A stretch of DNA of 30,520 nt from DATLMR01 sp035634255 (GTDB lineage: Bacteria > Acidobacteriota > Blastocatellia > UBA7656): the NCBI GenBank assembly GCA_035634255.1, contig DASQDI010000111.1, positions 1 to 30,520 of the forward strand. Reading direction: 5' to 3'. The translations under genes were made by a program, and so were the position numbers. The notes beneath the pieces were generated by a model. It saw only the letters and a list, made by a program, of their open reading frames with translations, had not been told where the DNA came from and ran no database searches. Shown piece after piece: positions 22,321-30,520 of this stretch (the stretch's first letter is position 1; each line of letters starts with the position of its first letter).

Positions 22321-23109
22321 TTACATTTCGCGCGCGGGAGTAAGGCTATCTTTGTTGGGACTATACCGGGGAACTATTTTTATGTAACGCGCTTTAAGGT
22401 CTTTGACTAATCGCCTGATCTGGTCGCTCGAAGCGGGGTTAAGGTCTAATGACTGGACCTCGTCCGTGAGGTCTTGTTTCCCGGTGTGTAAACCGTAGCG
22501 AACATTTACCGGGAGGGGTTCGCTTTTTCCGTCAGGGAATGAAGAGACTTTCTCTTTCAATCTGCCCCAGGCTGAAGGCAACTGAAACTCCGAGGCGTCC
22601 TCTATCTCTTTGAGAGCCGTAAGGAACCGCCTGTACTGCATGGCCTGCCCCAGGCGGGTTTCCGTTATGGCCCTGACATCATTCACGTTCCCTTCGCCGG
22701 TCCCATCATCAAATACTACGGCCCGTATCCTGAATTCCGGCGTCGGCGTCCCCGGCGAGAGCGGGTAAGTCTTGGTGCAGGTATTTCCCGGAAGGACGAA
22801 CTTGCTTTCGTCGTGTATGAACTCCTCCGTCACTTTATTCCTCCCGAAGGCCACCACGAAGGCCGTGATGGGCTTATCGGAAGAGTTCTTCAAGGACAGG
22901 TTGATGAACCTGTCCTTTACGCTGGCTTTGCTGACGACCTGCAAACTCTCGGTTTCGTTCTTTATTTCTACTTCTGCCTGCGCGGAGCCTTTCGCTTTTG
23001 TGGAAGAGTCGTCGGGCGTAAGACCTCTTATCCCTAATATGGCCGTGAAAGATAAGGCGGTGAGGAGGGCTAAAGTCCGGAGTCTCGTAGAGAAATGATC
23101 CTTCCCCAT
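22321..23109 (-). CDS. Exported protein of unknown function
   Basis: This 262-residue protein has a signal peptide or anchor at about residues 9-28 (LALLTALSFTAILGI). The mature part begins with a beta-rich, Ig-like or FxLYD-like segment (VKDRFINLSLKNSSDKPITAFVVAFG), which is typical of periplasmic proteins, followed by helices (MQYRRFLTALKEIED) and a C-terminal helical tail. No enzyme motif is visible. A strong Shine-Dalgarno (AAGGAG) and a good promoter at 23209-23236 support the start at 23109. It is the first gene of a two-gene operon with the calcium-loop protein downstream. Confidence 0.72.
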   Translation of the reverse strand: MGKDHFSTRLRTLALLTALSFTAILGIRGLTPDDSSTKAKGSAQAEVEIKNETESLQVVSKASVKDRFINLSLKNSSDKPITAFVVAFGRNKVTEEFIHDESKFVLPGNTCTKTYPLSPGTPTPEFRIRAVVFDDGTGEGNVNDVRAITETRLGQAMQYRRFLTALKEIEDASEFQLPSAWGRLKEKVSSFPDGKSEPLPVNVRYGLHTGKQDLTDEVQSLDLNPASSDQIRRLVKDLKARYIKIVPRYSPNKDSLTPAREM

Positions 23110-23685
23110 AAAAGCTTCTCCTTAATTTTAAGCTCCACCGGAAGCGGCGCTCGCGACGGCTACAAGCGCCGGAATTGAAACTTAAACTACAATGACCCAG
23201 TTGGGCTCAGTATAGTTAACTGACTTTAGGTGTCAAGAAAAATCGTGTCCCGGACCGGCGGCGCGCCCAGTCGATAGCTCGGGGACGGCGATTTTTTTTG
23301 CCCGACATATTCCGAAGCGATGACGGGATGTCACCTAACTCTCTCCTTAGAAAAGCCGGCGCAGGAAATGGCTTTACGATGGCTTTACAGTCGAGGCTTT
23401 CAATCGAGATTCAGTACAGAATCTTTATCGCTGGGAAAACCGGGCCATTTGATATCACAATGCGTAATTCCGCGTCAACAAAAATCTCTCCCCTCGCATC
23501 AACGATGTGTTAGCCCATCACTTCGATGGAGCGGGCGCTTCGGAGATGGGAGGGGCATTGGGGCGGCAAACGGAAAGGGGTGTGCGTACCTCCGCCCGCT
23601 GTGCCGCCATGTCATCCGCGCCGGCAAGGGTCATGTAAATGAACGCCCGACCGGAGCCGTTTACAAAAAAGATCGGGCCGGGGGA
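23110..23685. other. Long intergenic region of 576 bases
   Basis: Apart from the leftward promoter at 23209-23236 and the ribosome-binding site near 23118, I see no supported gene here. Open frames on the plus strand at 23298 and 23320 have no Shine-Dalgarno and no recognisable protein character. A run of eight T at about 23290-23297 and a T-run at the end of the upstream leftward gene may contribute to termination. Confidence 0.55.
23209..23236 (-). promoter_or_regulatory. Strong sigma-70-type promoter for the leftward two-gene operon
   Basis: On the minus strand: TTGACA (23236-23231, perfect), a 16-base spacer and TATACT (23214-23209, 5 of 6). It sits about 100 bases before the ATG at 23109. 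Confidence 0.75.
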
Positions 23686-24114
23686 TTACTTCGAATCTTC
23701 TTTTATCTTCTTCGCGACGTTCTTAGCGATGTGCTCCGCCGCGGACTTCATGCCGCTCCATGCGTCGCTTTTGTCCGAGGCTATAGCGCAAACAATCGCG
23801 CCTGTTTTGATATTTACTATCTGAATACTGGCCCTCACGGCGTCGCGCCCGCTCCCGAAAATCCTTTTAGACCACCCTGCTTTATCGCGCTCCGAGCTGC
23901 CTGTCATTTCATAATCGGCATTCTCTTTACTGGCTACCAGTATGACGGGCACTTTCTTCTTTTGGAAAGCGGCGGCTATGTACGTTTCAAAGCCCTCCAT
24001 CGGCTGGACGTAGACCTTCGCCCCGGCAGGCAGTCGTGTCATATCTTCCTGTGCCGCCGGAGCGATTGCGACAAACAGCGCGAGAGCGCATAACGCAGCA
24101 AATGATTTTTTCAA
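23686..24114 (-). CDS. Small exported protein of unknown function, TTG start
   Basis: The protein has 142 residues from a TTG at 24114, preceded by an excellent GGAGGAG at six bases. The TTG begins a classical signal peptide (KKSFAALCALALFVAIAPAAQ). The frame continues upstream to an ATG at 24198 without a ribosome-binding site, which would bury the signal peptide. The mature protein has KVYVQPMEGFETYIAAAF, then VPVILVASKENADYEMTGSS and a helical end (AEHIAKNVAKKIKED). I recall similar small exported proteins in Acidobacteria (paired strands around a K.VPV.LV motif and an ADYE..G segment), but no function is known. It points away from the M48 gene and is probably monocistronic. Confidence 0.75.
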   Translation of the reverse strand: MKKSFAALCALALFVAIAPAAQEDMTRLPAGAKVYVQPMEGFETYIAAAFQKKKVPVILVASKENADYEMTGSSERDKAGWSKRIFGSGRDAVRASIQIVNIKTGAIVCAIASDKSDAWSGMKSAAEHIAKNVAKKIKEDSK

Positions 24115-24478
24115 TGGAACTCCTCCTGGTTTTAGATTTGATACTCTGCGGACCTGTTTATACGGGAAGAACTGATTCAGGCAGGGAGGGTATATCACAA
24201 GCGTTTAGCGACTTCAACAAAATAGTAGGGCCGGGACGCGCCTGACATGAAATCTATCTGCCGAAAGTCGCGAGTTGGTTCTCGGTTCGGATGGCTCGCG
24301 CGAGGGGCGCGCCTAACGAGGTGATGCTCGCGGACCGGCGGCGTGATTCCGGTGGCCGTCACACATTTTTTTCTGGCTTTATTTAAAAATCACTTTACAA
24401 TACCGCGTGAAAGAATCGAGATCGCGCCGAAGACGAAACGATTCCCGGTCCCGTACCGATTGGAGCTGAAACTCACTC
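24115..24478. other. Divergent intergenic region before the M48 peptidase gene
   Basis: This is 364 bases with no supported gene. An AT-rich patch (about 24361-24402) includes TACAAT (24396-24401, 5 of 6 to a -10) without a good -35, a possible start region for the M48 gene. The left end holds the ribosome-binding site of the leftward TTG-start gene. Confidence 0.45.
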
Positions 24479-26011
24479 ATGGCAATGAACCCGGAGAGAT
24501 TTGACGCGCACGTCAGGCGTCTCGAAGAGCTGGCGGCCCGCAGTCCGGGGACTTACAAGTTCCGGGTCTTCATGCTGGCCCTTCTCGGCTACGCCTACAT
24601 ATTCGCCGTGATCGGCGTCGTGCTGACCCTCGGGGGCGGCATCGTCTGGGCCATGGTGACGAAGGGCGTGGGCTTGAACTGGTTAGTGTTGAAGGCGGCC
24701 ATCGCCCTGCTCGCCCTCGGGGGCATCATCCTGCGCGCGCTCTGGGTTAAGCTCTCCCCGCCGGAGGGGATACGCCTCTACCGGAAAGATGAAGAAGCGT
24801 TGTTCGATATGATCGATTACATTCAGGGGACTCTGAGAGCGCCTAAAGCTCACGTGGTCCTGCTCAACGACGATTTCAACGCTTCGATCTCCCAGCTCCC
24901 GCGCCTCGGGGTTTTCGGGTGGCACAGGAACTACCTGACCATCGGCCTGCCCCTGTTGCAGGCCCTGTCGCCGAAGCAGTTTCAGGCCGTGCTCGCCCAC
25001 GAATTCGGGCACCTGTCGGGAGCGCATGGCAGGTTCAGCAGTTGGGTCTACCGGGTCCGCATCTCATGGTTCCAGTTGATGGTTCGGCTCGAAACGCAGG
25101 AGCATTGGGGGTCGTTCATCTTCGCGAGATTCTTCGAATGGTACGCGCCTTATTTCTCGGCCTACTCCTTCGTCCTCGCGAGGGCGCAGGAGTACGAGGC
25201 CGACCGGCTCGCGGCCGAAATCTCGGGGAGCGGGAATGTGTCTGACATGCTCGTTAAGCTTGAGGTCAGCGGCGCGTTCTTTCAGGAGGAGTTCTGGCCC
25301 TCGCTCTACCGGAGGGCGAACGACGAGGACCGGCCCTCTCCCGCCCCTTACACGGAGATGCAGATAGAGTTGTATTCCGGCATGAGGCCGGATAAGGCTC
25401 AAAAGTGGCTGAATTACGCCCTATCGGTGCAGACCAACAGCCTCGACACGCACCCGTCTTTATCGGCCCGCCTGTCCGCCCTCGGGCAGAAGCCGGGCCT
25501 GCCCGAGCCCGCGGAGCAGAGCGCCGCCGAGTACTTCCTGAAGAAGTCTCTGGTGAAGCACACGTCCACTCTGAACACCAACTGGAACGTCCGAATAGCG
25601 GAGGCGTGGAAGGAGCGATACAGGTACGCTCAGGAATCGCAGAACAGCCTGCGGGAGCTTGAGGAGAAGGCGCGGAGGGAACCTCTGACGGTCGAAGAGG
25701 CGTGGAAGCGGGCCGCCCTGACCGAAGAGTTCCGCGACACGCAGGCGGCATTCTCGCTCTATCAAAAGGTGCTGGACCTGAAGCCCGAGCACGCGGAGGC
25801 GCTCTTCTCCGTGGGGCGGATACTCCTGTCGCGCGACGAAGCCGGGGGCATCGATTATATAAAAAGGGCCATGCGCCTGGACCGCGACCTCTCCTATCCC
25901 GGCTGCCAGGTCGTATGCTCTTTCCTGATCGAAAACGGGAGAGAGGAGGAGGCGAAAGTCTTTTACGAATCCTCACTCAGCCAGCCTCCCCGGTTTTCGC
26001 AGGCCGGGTGA
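24479..26011 (+). CDS. M48-family membrane zinc metallopeptidase with C-terminal TPR-like region
   Basis: This 510-residue protein has two transmembrane segments near the N-terminus (about residues 30-58 and 67-86). A peptidase domain follows with the zinc motif HEFGH (H174-H178) and the downstream glutamate ligand in the EYEADR motif (about E240). This is the HtpX/Ste24-like M48 arrangement. The C-terminal part (about 400-505) contains TPR-like helices (AAFSLYQKVLDLKPEHAEALFSVG). M48 proteases degrade or process membrane and misfolded proteins; the TPRs may bind substrates. Two ATGs lie close together (24479 and 24485); the first is used here and a GGAG is rather distant. It is the first gene of a rightward group, although a 66-base gap separates it from the next. 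Confidence 0.9.
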   Translation: MAMNPERFDAHVRRLEELAARSPGTYKFRVFMLALLGYAYIFAVIGVVLTLGGGIVWAMVTKGVGLNWLVLKAAIALLALGGIILRALWVKLSPPEGIRLYRKDEEALFDMIDYIQGTLRAPKAHVVLLNDDFNASISQLPRLGVFGWHRNYLTIGLPLLQALSPKQFQAVLAHEFGHLSGAHGRFSSWVYRVRISWFQLMVRLETQEHWGSFIFARFFEWYAPYFSAYSFVLARAQEYEADRLAAEISGSGNVSDMLVKLEVSGAFFQEEFWPSLYRRANDEDRPSPAPYTEMQIELYSGMRPDKAQKWLNYALSVQTNSLDTHPSLSARLSALGQKPGLPEPAEQSAAEYFLKKSLVKHTSTLNTNWNVRIAEAWKERYRYAQESQNSLRELEEKARREPLTVEEAWKRAALTEEFRDTQAAFSLYQKVLDLKPEHAEALFSVGRILLSRDEAGGIDYIKRAMRLDRDLSYPGCQVVCSFLIENGREEEAKVFYESSLSQPPRFSQAG

Positions 26012-26036
26012 TGCGGGGAACCGGTTCGACCTGTAG

Positions 26037-26042
26037 TATAAT
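26037..26042 (+). promoter_or_regulatory. Candidate -10 hexamer for the secreted protein at 26078
   Basis: A perfect TATAAT lies 35 bases before the ATG, but no -35 match is found at 16-18 bases. Low confidence. Confidence 0.3.
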
Positions 26043-26077
26043 GCGCCGGGAACGGAGGTCCGAATCGGAGGTGATCT

Positions 26078-26740
26078 ATGGGAGATGAATACCCGCGCCG
26101 GGCGCTTTCGCAAACTGATCGCGCAGGTCTTTTAATCGTCTGCGCCGTGTCGATACTCTGCCTCTCTCAGGCCATACTAGCGCAGTCGGGCCGCCGCCCG
26201 CCGAAGAGGGAGCCCCCTCCGCCGTCCGCCCCCTCCGAACCGGTCGGCCCTCCCGAGCATAAAACTCCCGCGGAAAAGCCGCCCCCGGCCGCTTACCTGA
26301 TCGTCGGTGGGGACAGGTACAGCGCTTCCATCAACATCCTGCCGAGCTACGTCGATGAGGCGGTCGATTCCTGCGTCAAACATCTGAGGAAGTCCCCGAG
26401 CCTCGATGTCAAAGCCGGCGGCACGATGACGAGGATGGACGCCATCGAGAGAGCGAAGAGGGAGAAAGAGGCCCACGTCGTGTGGCTTGAGGTCAGGGTG
26501 GAGGGCGACCGCACGGACGGCGTCTCCGTCGGCTACACGGTCTTCGAGCCGCAGACCGCGCGGGTGAAGAATTTCGGGCGCGTCTACCTCGGCAGCCGCC
26601 GCGCGGGGAATGGGAGGGTCGGCGTCGGGGTCCCTTCGGTCATCAAACGGTACCCGCTCGACCACTACCTGAGGGAGGCCGGGGAAGACGTGGCCGACCG
26701 CGTGATGGACGTTTTTCAGGTCCCCCCGCCGAGGCGATGA
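26078..26740 (+). CDS. Secreted or periplasmic protein with Pro-rich linker, unknown function
   Basis: This 220-residue protein has a signal peptide or anchor around residues 16-36 (GLLIVCAVSILCLSQAILAQ). A proline-rich linker of about 35 residues (PPKREPPPPSAPSEP) follows. A folded domain then begins near YLIVGGDRYSASI, with helix DEAVDSCVKHLRKSP, strand HVVWLEVRVEGD and VGYTVFEPQTARV. The architecture is a periplasmic alpha/beta domain on a flexible tether, somewhat like CsgG/TolB N-terminal-type domains, but this is not a firm match. An excellent Shine-Dalgarno (GGAGGTGATC) precedes the ATG. It lies upstream of a receptor kinase and may contribute to the same envelope process. Confidence 0.72.
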   Translation: MGDEYPRRALSQTDRAGLLIVCAVSILCLSQAILAQSGRRPPKREPPPPSAPSEPVGPPEHKTPAEKPPPAAYLIVGGDRYSASINILPSYVDEAVDSCVKHLRKSPSLDVKAGGTMTRMDAIERAKREKEAHVVWLEVRVEGDRTDGVSVGYTVFEPQTARVKNFGRVYLGSRRAGNGRVGVGVPSVIKRYPLDHYLREAGEDVADRVMDVFQVPPPRR

Positions 26741-26823
26741 CCGGAACGCCCGCGCGTTATGGGGGTCGTAAGACGGGGGCGCCGCTTAGCGCCGGTCGTT
26801 CCCTGTGATACTTTCATGCCGTC

Positions 26824-28935
26824 GTGAGGATAGATAAATACGAAATCCTTGAAGAGGTGGGAGCGGGCGGGATGGGGTCCGTCTATAAAGCCGTCCACCC
26901 TCAATTCAAAAAGTACGTCGCCATAAAAGAGATCCGGGCCGAGCTCGCCGACAATCGCGACATCCAGCGCCGCTTCGAGAGGGAGGCCGAACTGCTCGCG
27001 CAACTGCCTCCCCACCCGAATATAGTCACCGTCCGGGACGCGCTCATAGAGAAGGGCAACCTCTACCTCGTGATGGATTTCATCGAAGGGCGGACGCTGG
27101 CCGACCTCGTTCGTGAAGGGGGAGTCGGCCCGGAGTATGGCGCGCGGATACTGGACCAGATGCTTTCCGGCCTTGAGGCGATTCACCGCCGGGGCATCGT
27201 GCACCGCGACCTGAAGGCGGGCAACATCCTCATCGATCATGAGGGCACGGCTTACATCAGCGATTTCGGGATCGCGGAATTCATCAGCGGCCATAAAGAG
27301 TTTCCGCCCATGGCTTCCGCCAAGTGCGCCGCGCCCGAGGTCGTAGACCCGTCTCTGGGGCGGGGCGCGGCCGAAGAGCAGGTCGACATCTACGCGGCGG
27401 GCATGGTGGCTTACGAGATGCTTCTGGGCGAAAACCGCTTCCGCGATGCATTCCCCGAGGTTTATAATGGCTCGCCTGAAGGATCGGCCCATAGATGGTT
27501 AGACTGGCATACGGACACGGCGCGCCACGCGCGGAATTTGAACGAGCTCGACCCTGACATTCGAACGCCGCTCGCCGGCGTGATCGAGAGAATGATGGCA
27601 AAGGACGTTAACGAAAGATACCGGAGCGCAGGTGAGGCGAGGCGGGACCTCGCGGCCTTCCTGAATGAATCCGGGGACGCGCGCCACAGGCGTTACGGCC
27701 AGGATTCGGATGACCGGACCATGCCGCTCGACCGGACGCGCGGAGGCGGGCCCGCGGGAAGGCCCGCGCCCCCCCCACGCTTCCCCGACGAGCCGCCCCC
27801 GCCTCAACGAGCGGCCCCGCCGCCGAGCCCTCCGGGCAGGCTGCGCCGCATCCCTTCATGGGCATGGTGGACGGGCGGAGGGGTCGCCCTGCTAGCCCTA
27901 GTCGGCTTCGTGCTCTTCTTCGTACTGCTCAGGGACCCCGGATTCACCCTCGTCGTCCGGGGCGCTCCGCCCGGCAGCGACATCTACGTCGATAACGTTC
28001 GCAGGGGGGTCACGCGGGCGGACGGCACGGTGAGGGTGCCGGGGCTCGGGGCGGGCAAGCGCGTCGTGCGGGTGTCGCACGAAGGCTTCACCGACTTCAA
28101 CACGTCGGTCACGGGCAAAGACGGCGAGACCAAGTCCGTCATCGCCGAGCTGACCGCCTCGGAGACGAAGCCCTCGGTCCAGACGGAGATAGACTACAAC
28201 GGCCCTATGATCTTCATCCCCGCCGGCGAATTCATCATGGGGAGCGACACCAACGACCCGAACGAGAAGCCCGCGCACAAAGTGACCCTGCCCGATTTTT
28301 ACATCGATAAATTCGAAGTGACCAACGCTCAGTACAAGAAGTTCTGCGACGAGACCGGGCGGCCCATCCCGACCAACCCATTCTGGGACAACACGTACTT
28401 TCAGGAGAACCCCAACTCGCCCGTCGTCGGCGTGAACTGGAACGACGCCTCTGAATATGCCCGGTGGCTGGGCAAGCGGCTCCCGACGGAACAGGAATGG
28501 GAGAAGGCCGCCTCCTGGGGCCCCGAGGCCCAGAAGAAGCGGCAATGGACCTGGGGCGACACCCCGGACCCGAGCCGCGTCGGGCTCGGGCTGAACCGCC
28601 CGTCGCCCGTGGGCCAGATGGCTCCCGGCGCGAGCGCCTATGGGGTCCACGACCTCGCCGGCAGCGTGGCCGAATGGGTTGACTCCTACTACCAGCCCTA
28701 CCCCGGCAACCAGACCCCCGACCCGGATTATGGCACCCGGCACAAGGTCGTGCGCGGGGGGCACTTCAGGAGCCCCATCGACGAAGTGAGAACGACTATG
28801 AGGTTTCACGTCCCGCCTGAGTTCACGCGGGTGGAGAGAAAAGAGCGGACATGGCTCACGGGCTTTCGCTGCGCGGTATCGGCTGACGATCCGAAGCTGC
28901 AACAGTTTCTCAGCTCGCGCACAGTCGGGCGCTAG
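26824..28935 (+). CDS. Transmembrane Ser/Thr kinase with extracytoplasmic PEGA and FGE-sulfatase-type domains
   Basis: This 703-residue protein starts at GTG 26824 with no Shine-Dalgarno. Residues 1-285 are a Hanks-type kinase with GAGGMGSVY, K35, HRD (127-129) and DFG (147-149), so probably active. A Pro-rich linker (about 305-342) leads to one transmembrane helix (347-369). Outside, residues about 372-445 are a PEGA domain (LVVRGAPPGSDIYVDN) and about 458-690 an FGE-sulfatase fold (MIFIPAGEFIMGSD, YIDKFEVTNAQYKKFC, LPTEQEWEKAA, DLAGSVAEWVDS, VVRGGHFRS, GFRCAV). True formylglycine-generating enzymes have a Cys pair after RGGS; here that stretch has none, so this domain is probably a binding module that senses envelope ligands. 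The DUF4384 genes follow. Confidence 0.92.
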   Translation: MRIDKYEILEEVGAGGMGSVYKAVHPQFKKYVAIKEIRAELADNRDIQRRFEREAELLAQLPPHPNIVTVRDALIEKGNLYLVMDFIEGRTLADLVREGGVGPEYGARILDQMLSGLEAIHRRGIVHRDLKAGNILIDHEGTAYISDFGIAEFISGHKEFPPMASAKCAAPEVVDPSLGRGAAEEQVDIYAAGMVAYEMLLGENRFRDAFPEVYNGSPEGSAHRWLDWHTDTARHARNLNELDPDIRTPLAGVIERMMAKDVNERYRSAGEARRDLAAFLNESGDARHRRYGQDSDDRTMPLDRTRGGGPAGRPAPPPRFPDEPPPPQRAAPPPSPPGRLRRIPSWAWWTGGGVALLALVGFVLFFVLLRDPGFTLVVRGAPPGSDIYVDNVRRGVTRADGTVRVPGLGAGKRVVRVSHEGFTDFNTSVTGKDGETKSVIAELTASETKPSVQTEIDYNGPMIFIPAGEFIMGSDTNDPNEKPAHKVTLPDFYIDKFEVTNAQYKKFCDETGRPIPTNPFWDNTYFQENPNSPVVGVNWNDASEYARWLGKRLPTEQEWEKAASWGPEAQKKRQWTWGDTPDPSRVGLGLNRPSPVGQMAPGASAYGVHDLAGSVAEWVDSYYQPYPGNQTPDPDYGTRHKVVRGGHFRSPIDEVRTTMRFHVPPEFTRVERKERTWLTGFRCAVSADDPKLQQFLSSRTVGR

Positions 28936-28955
28936 TCGCTCGGGGAGGAATTTTT

Positions 28956-29741
28956 ATGCGACCGCGAACGTTCAGTTTCTGTTTGATGGCTGTCACTATC
29001 GGGGGGCTGTTCGCCCAGGCCGCTTTCGGCGGGCGCGTCATGGCTCAGGCCGAAAAACTCACGTGGGACCGCGAGACGAATGTGCCCCGCGTCGCCAAGA
29101 AGAACCGGAAGCCGGCCCGCCCCCGCCGCGCGGTCGAGCGCGCCCCCCTGCTCACGCTCGAATACCGGGTGATGAAGCAGGACGAGGAGCTGGTCCCGAG
29201 GGAGGCGAATCCGCAGTCCGTTTTTTACACCGGCGACCGCCTGCAAATAAGGATCAAGGCCAATCAGGATGGCTACCTCTATATAATCCAGAACACGGAG
29301 AAGGGGGATGGGCAGATCATCTTCCCTGACTCGCGAATCGACGGGGGCAGAAATCTCGTCAAGAAAAATGAAGAGCACGTCATCCCCGCCCGCTGCGAGA
29401 AGCAGTACATAGACGAGCGGGGGAACTGCTGGTTCTGGATGGAGCCGCCCGCCGGGAGCGAGGTCTTTACCGTGATCTTCAGCCGCGACCTGATCACGGA
29501 CCTCTCCGACAAGCTCATCGATCCGGGCGGCAAGGTGAAGCGAAAGGTCATCGATGAATTGCTGGCCGACTCCGCCCAGACCCTCAAGCGGACGAGCCGG
29601 CCGAACCAGAGCGCGGCCAAGGGCGGGGGCGCGGGCCAGTTCATTATATGGGTGACTAATACCAATCGTAAGGACAACGAAGAGTTGATAACAGACATCA
29701 CCCTCCTGCATAAGGAGAGGGAAGGGAGCCCCGGCAAATGA
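28956..29741 (+). CDS. Exported DUF4384-domain protein (copy 1)
   Basis: This 261-residue protein has a signal peptide of about 31 residues (LMAVTIGGLFAQAAFGGRVMA) and a basic linker (KKNRKPARPRR). A DUF4384-type domain follows: YTGDRLQIRIKANQDGYLYIIQ, GDGQIIFPDS, HVIPA, and PPAGSEVFTVIFSRD. DUF4384 is an uncharacterised all-beta domain common in secreted or surface proteins of Acidobacteria and Cyanobacteria. A strong Shine-Dalgarno (GGGGAGGA) precedes the ATG, and the gene starts 20 bases after the kinase gene. It is translationally coupled to the next, paralogous gene by ATGA. It may be a periplasmic partner of the receptor kinase. Confidence 0.85.
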   Translation: MRPRTFSFCLMAVTIGGLFAQAAFGGRVMAQAEKLTWDRETNVPRVAKKNRKPARPRRAVERAPLLTLEYRVMKQDEELVPREANPQSVFYTGDRLQIRIKANQDGYLYIIQNTEKGDGQIIFPDSRIDGGRNLVKKNEEHVIPARCEKQYIDERGNCWFWMEPPAGSEVFTVIFSRDLITDLSDKLIDPGGKVKRKVIDELLADSAQTLKRTSRPNQSAAKGGGAGQFIIWVTNTNRKDNEELITDITLLHKEREGSPGK

Positions 29742-30469
29742 TATTCATAAGAAGATTCGCAATCGCATCCCTCATCGCCTGCGCCTTCGCGTCGAGCGCG
29801 GCTCTGGCGCAAAGACCGAAGCAGCAGCCGGCCAAGCCGGGCATGAATGCCCGGTCGATCAGGGTGGCCTATGACACGGGGAAAATGGACGCCCTTCGGA
29901 TCATCGTCTACATGGTTCAGGGGAACAGCCTCGTCCCCATCGACCCGAGCCGCAGCTTCAAGAAGGGCGACCAGATCAAGATAGAATTCGAGAGCAACTT
30001 CGACGGCTACGTCTACTTCGTCAACGTGCCCCCGAGCGGCAAGAAGGCCGTTATCTACCCGGACGCGAGGGCCGGGGAGAACAGCAACATGATCCGCGCG
30101 CGCCAGCGCTACGTGCTTCCGCAGTCCGTGCCCCTGGAGTTCATGGACGACGACAAAGGGGTCGAGGTCATACAGGTCATCATGTCTCGCCAGACGATCC
30201 CCCTGTTCGATAACGCGATCAAGAACTCGAACGGCGAGCTCGGCGAGACGGCGTCGAGCGCCGCGGCCGAGCTTGTCGGGATCAACTCGAAGAGCGGCAT
30301 CAACGTGGACAGCAAGCCGAAGGATTTGCCGAGCGGCGTGCGCGGCAGGAGCGTGAGGCTCGCCCCGCCCAAAGACGGAGACAAGACCGGAGCGGTAGTC
30401 GCCGTCCCCGACACCAAGCTGAAGCCGGGTGAGGTGGCGATATTCGAGATTCGCCTCCTTCACACGTAA
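29738..30469 (+). CDS. Exported DUF4384-domain protein (copy 2)
   Basis: This 243-residue protein has a signal peptide (about residues 1-24, IASLIACAFASSAALA). The DUF4384-type domain includes FKKGDQIKIEFESNFDGYVYFV, AVIYPDAR, YVLPQSVPLEF and IQVIMSRQ, ending in a basic, Pro-containing tail and EVAIFEIRLLHT. It shares domain type and organisation with the preceding gene, so the two are probably tandem paralogues. Its ATG overlaps the upstream stop (ATGA). It is the last gene in the window; 51 bases follow without visible features. Confidence 0.85.
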   Translation: MIFIRRFAIASLIACAFASSAALAQRPKQQPAKPGMNARSIRVAYDTGKMDALRIIVYMVQGNSLVPIDPSRSFKKGDQIKIEFESNFDGYVYFVNVPPSGKKAVIYPDARAGENSNMIRARQRYVLPQSVPLEFMDDDKGVEVIQVIMSRQTIPLFDNAIKNSNGELGETASSAAAELVGINSKSGINVDSKPKDLPSGVRGRSVRLAPPKDGDKTGAVVAVPDTKLKPGEVAIFEIRLLHT

Positions 30470-30520
30470 CCGGCACGGCACCGCGCCAGAGAAGGTCGAT
30501 AGGCGGAGCTTGATAATCGA

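Noticed and set aside
23298..24093. Plus-strand frames of 71 and 257 codons in the intergenic region and over the small exported gene.
   Set aside because: No Shine-Dalgarno, no recognisable protein character, and the longer one runs antisense through a gene with a clear signal peptide and ribosome-binding site.
26824..28935. Formylglycine-generating enzyme (sulfatase activation).
   Set aside because: The Cys pair needed for catalysis is missing from the RGG segment, and no sulfatase gene is nearby.

Overview
The window looks like a chromosomal segment from an acidobacterium, most likely Blastocatellia-like. The grounds are the high GC, an ECF-like sigma factor of the acidobacterial Sig-70_X6 type followed by a Ser/Thr kinase-STAND-TPR protein, a second kinase fused to PEGA and FGE-sulfatase domains, DUF4384 proteins, and secreted proteins with domains I associate with this lineage. 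This is inferred from protein character only; there is no rRNA in the window. No tRNA, rRNA, CRISPR array, transposase or integrase was seen.

Layout. 1-1271: the 3' part of gatB, overlapping a cyclophilin-type prolyl isomerase. 1374-2279: two tandem EutN/CcmL pentamer genes of a bacterial microcompartment shell, plus a small gene overlapping the second. 2326-3891: an FHA-GAF-HD-GYP protein, a probable c-di-GMP phosphodiesterase. 3899-5832: a zinc-ribbon protein, a polytopic membrane protein and a possible SLOG-type Rossmann protein. 6288-10419: a sigma factor and kinase-STAND-TPR operon. 10458-14122: two paralogous cysteine-rich secreted proteins with a small opposite-strand gene between them. 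14507-21211: a peptide-export cluster. 21248-24114: three leftward genes for exported proteins. 24479-30469: an M48 peptidase, a secreted protein, a kinase-PEGA-FGE membrane receptor and two DUF4384 proteins.

The most interesting part is 12.4-21.2 kb. Two small proteins share an almost identical 33-residue leader ending in Gly-Gly but have unrelated C-terminal parts. They are followed by a strong hairpin terminator and then a 1013-residue ABC exporter carrying two cyclic-nucleotide-binding-type domains and a C39 peptidase with an intact catalytic triad. Downstream in the same operon are a short HlyD-type adaptor without the usual coiled-coil hairpin, a PpiC/SurA-like isomerase without a signal peptide, and a second, full-length adaptor. 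I read this as a bacteriocin-like or signalling-peptide maturation and secretion system. No RiPP-modifying enzyme and no immunity gene is visible.

Upstream of the second secreted-protein gene and of both peptide genes lies a related non-coding element. It contains a hairpin whose paired bases change between copies while pairing is kept, which suggests a shared RNA-level or transcriptional control element. A 47-nt leader, including the last codons of the kinase gene, is repeated before the second secreted-protein gene. This indicates that the second copy arose by duplication from the kinase-proximal one. By eye, 10.4-15.2 kb is less GC-rich than its flanks.
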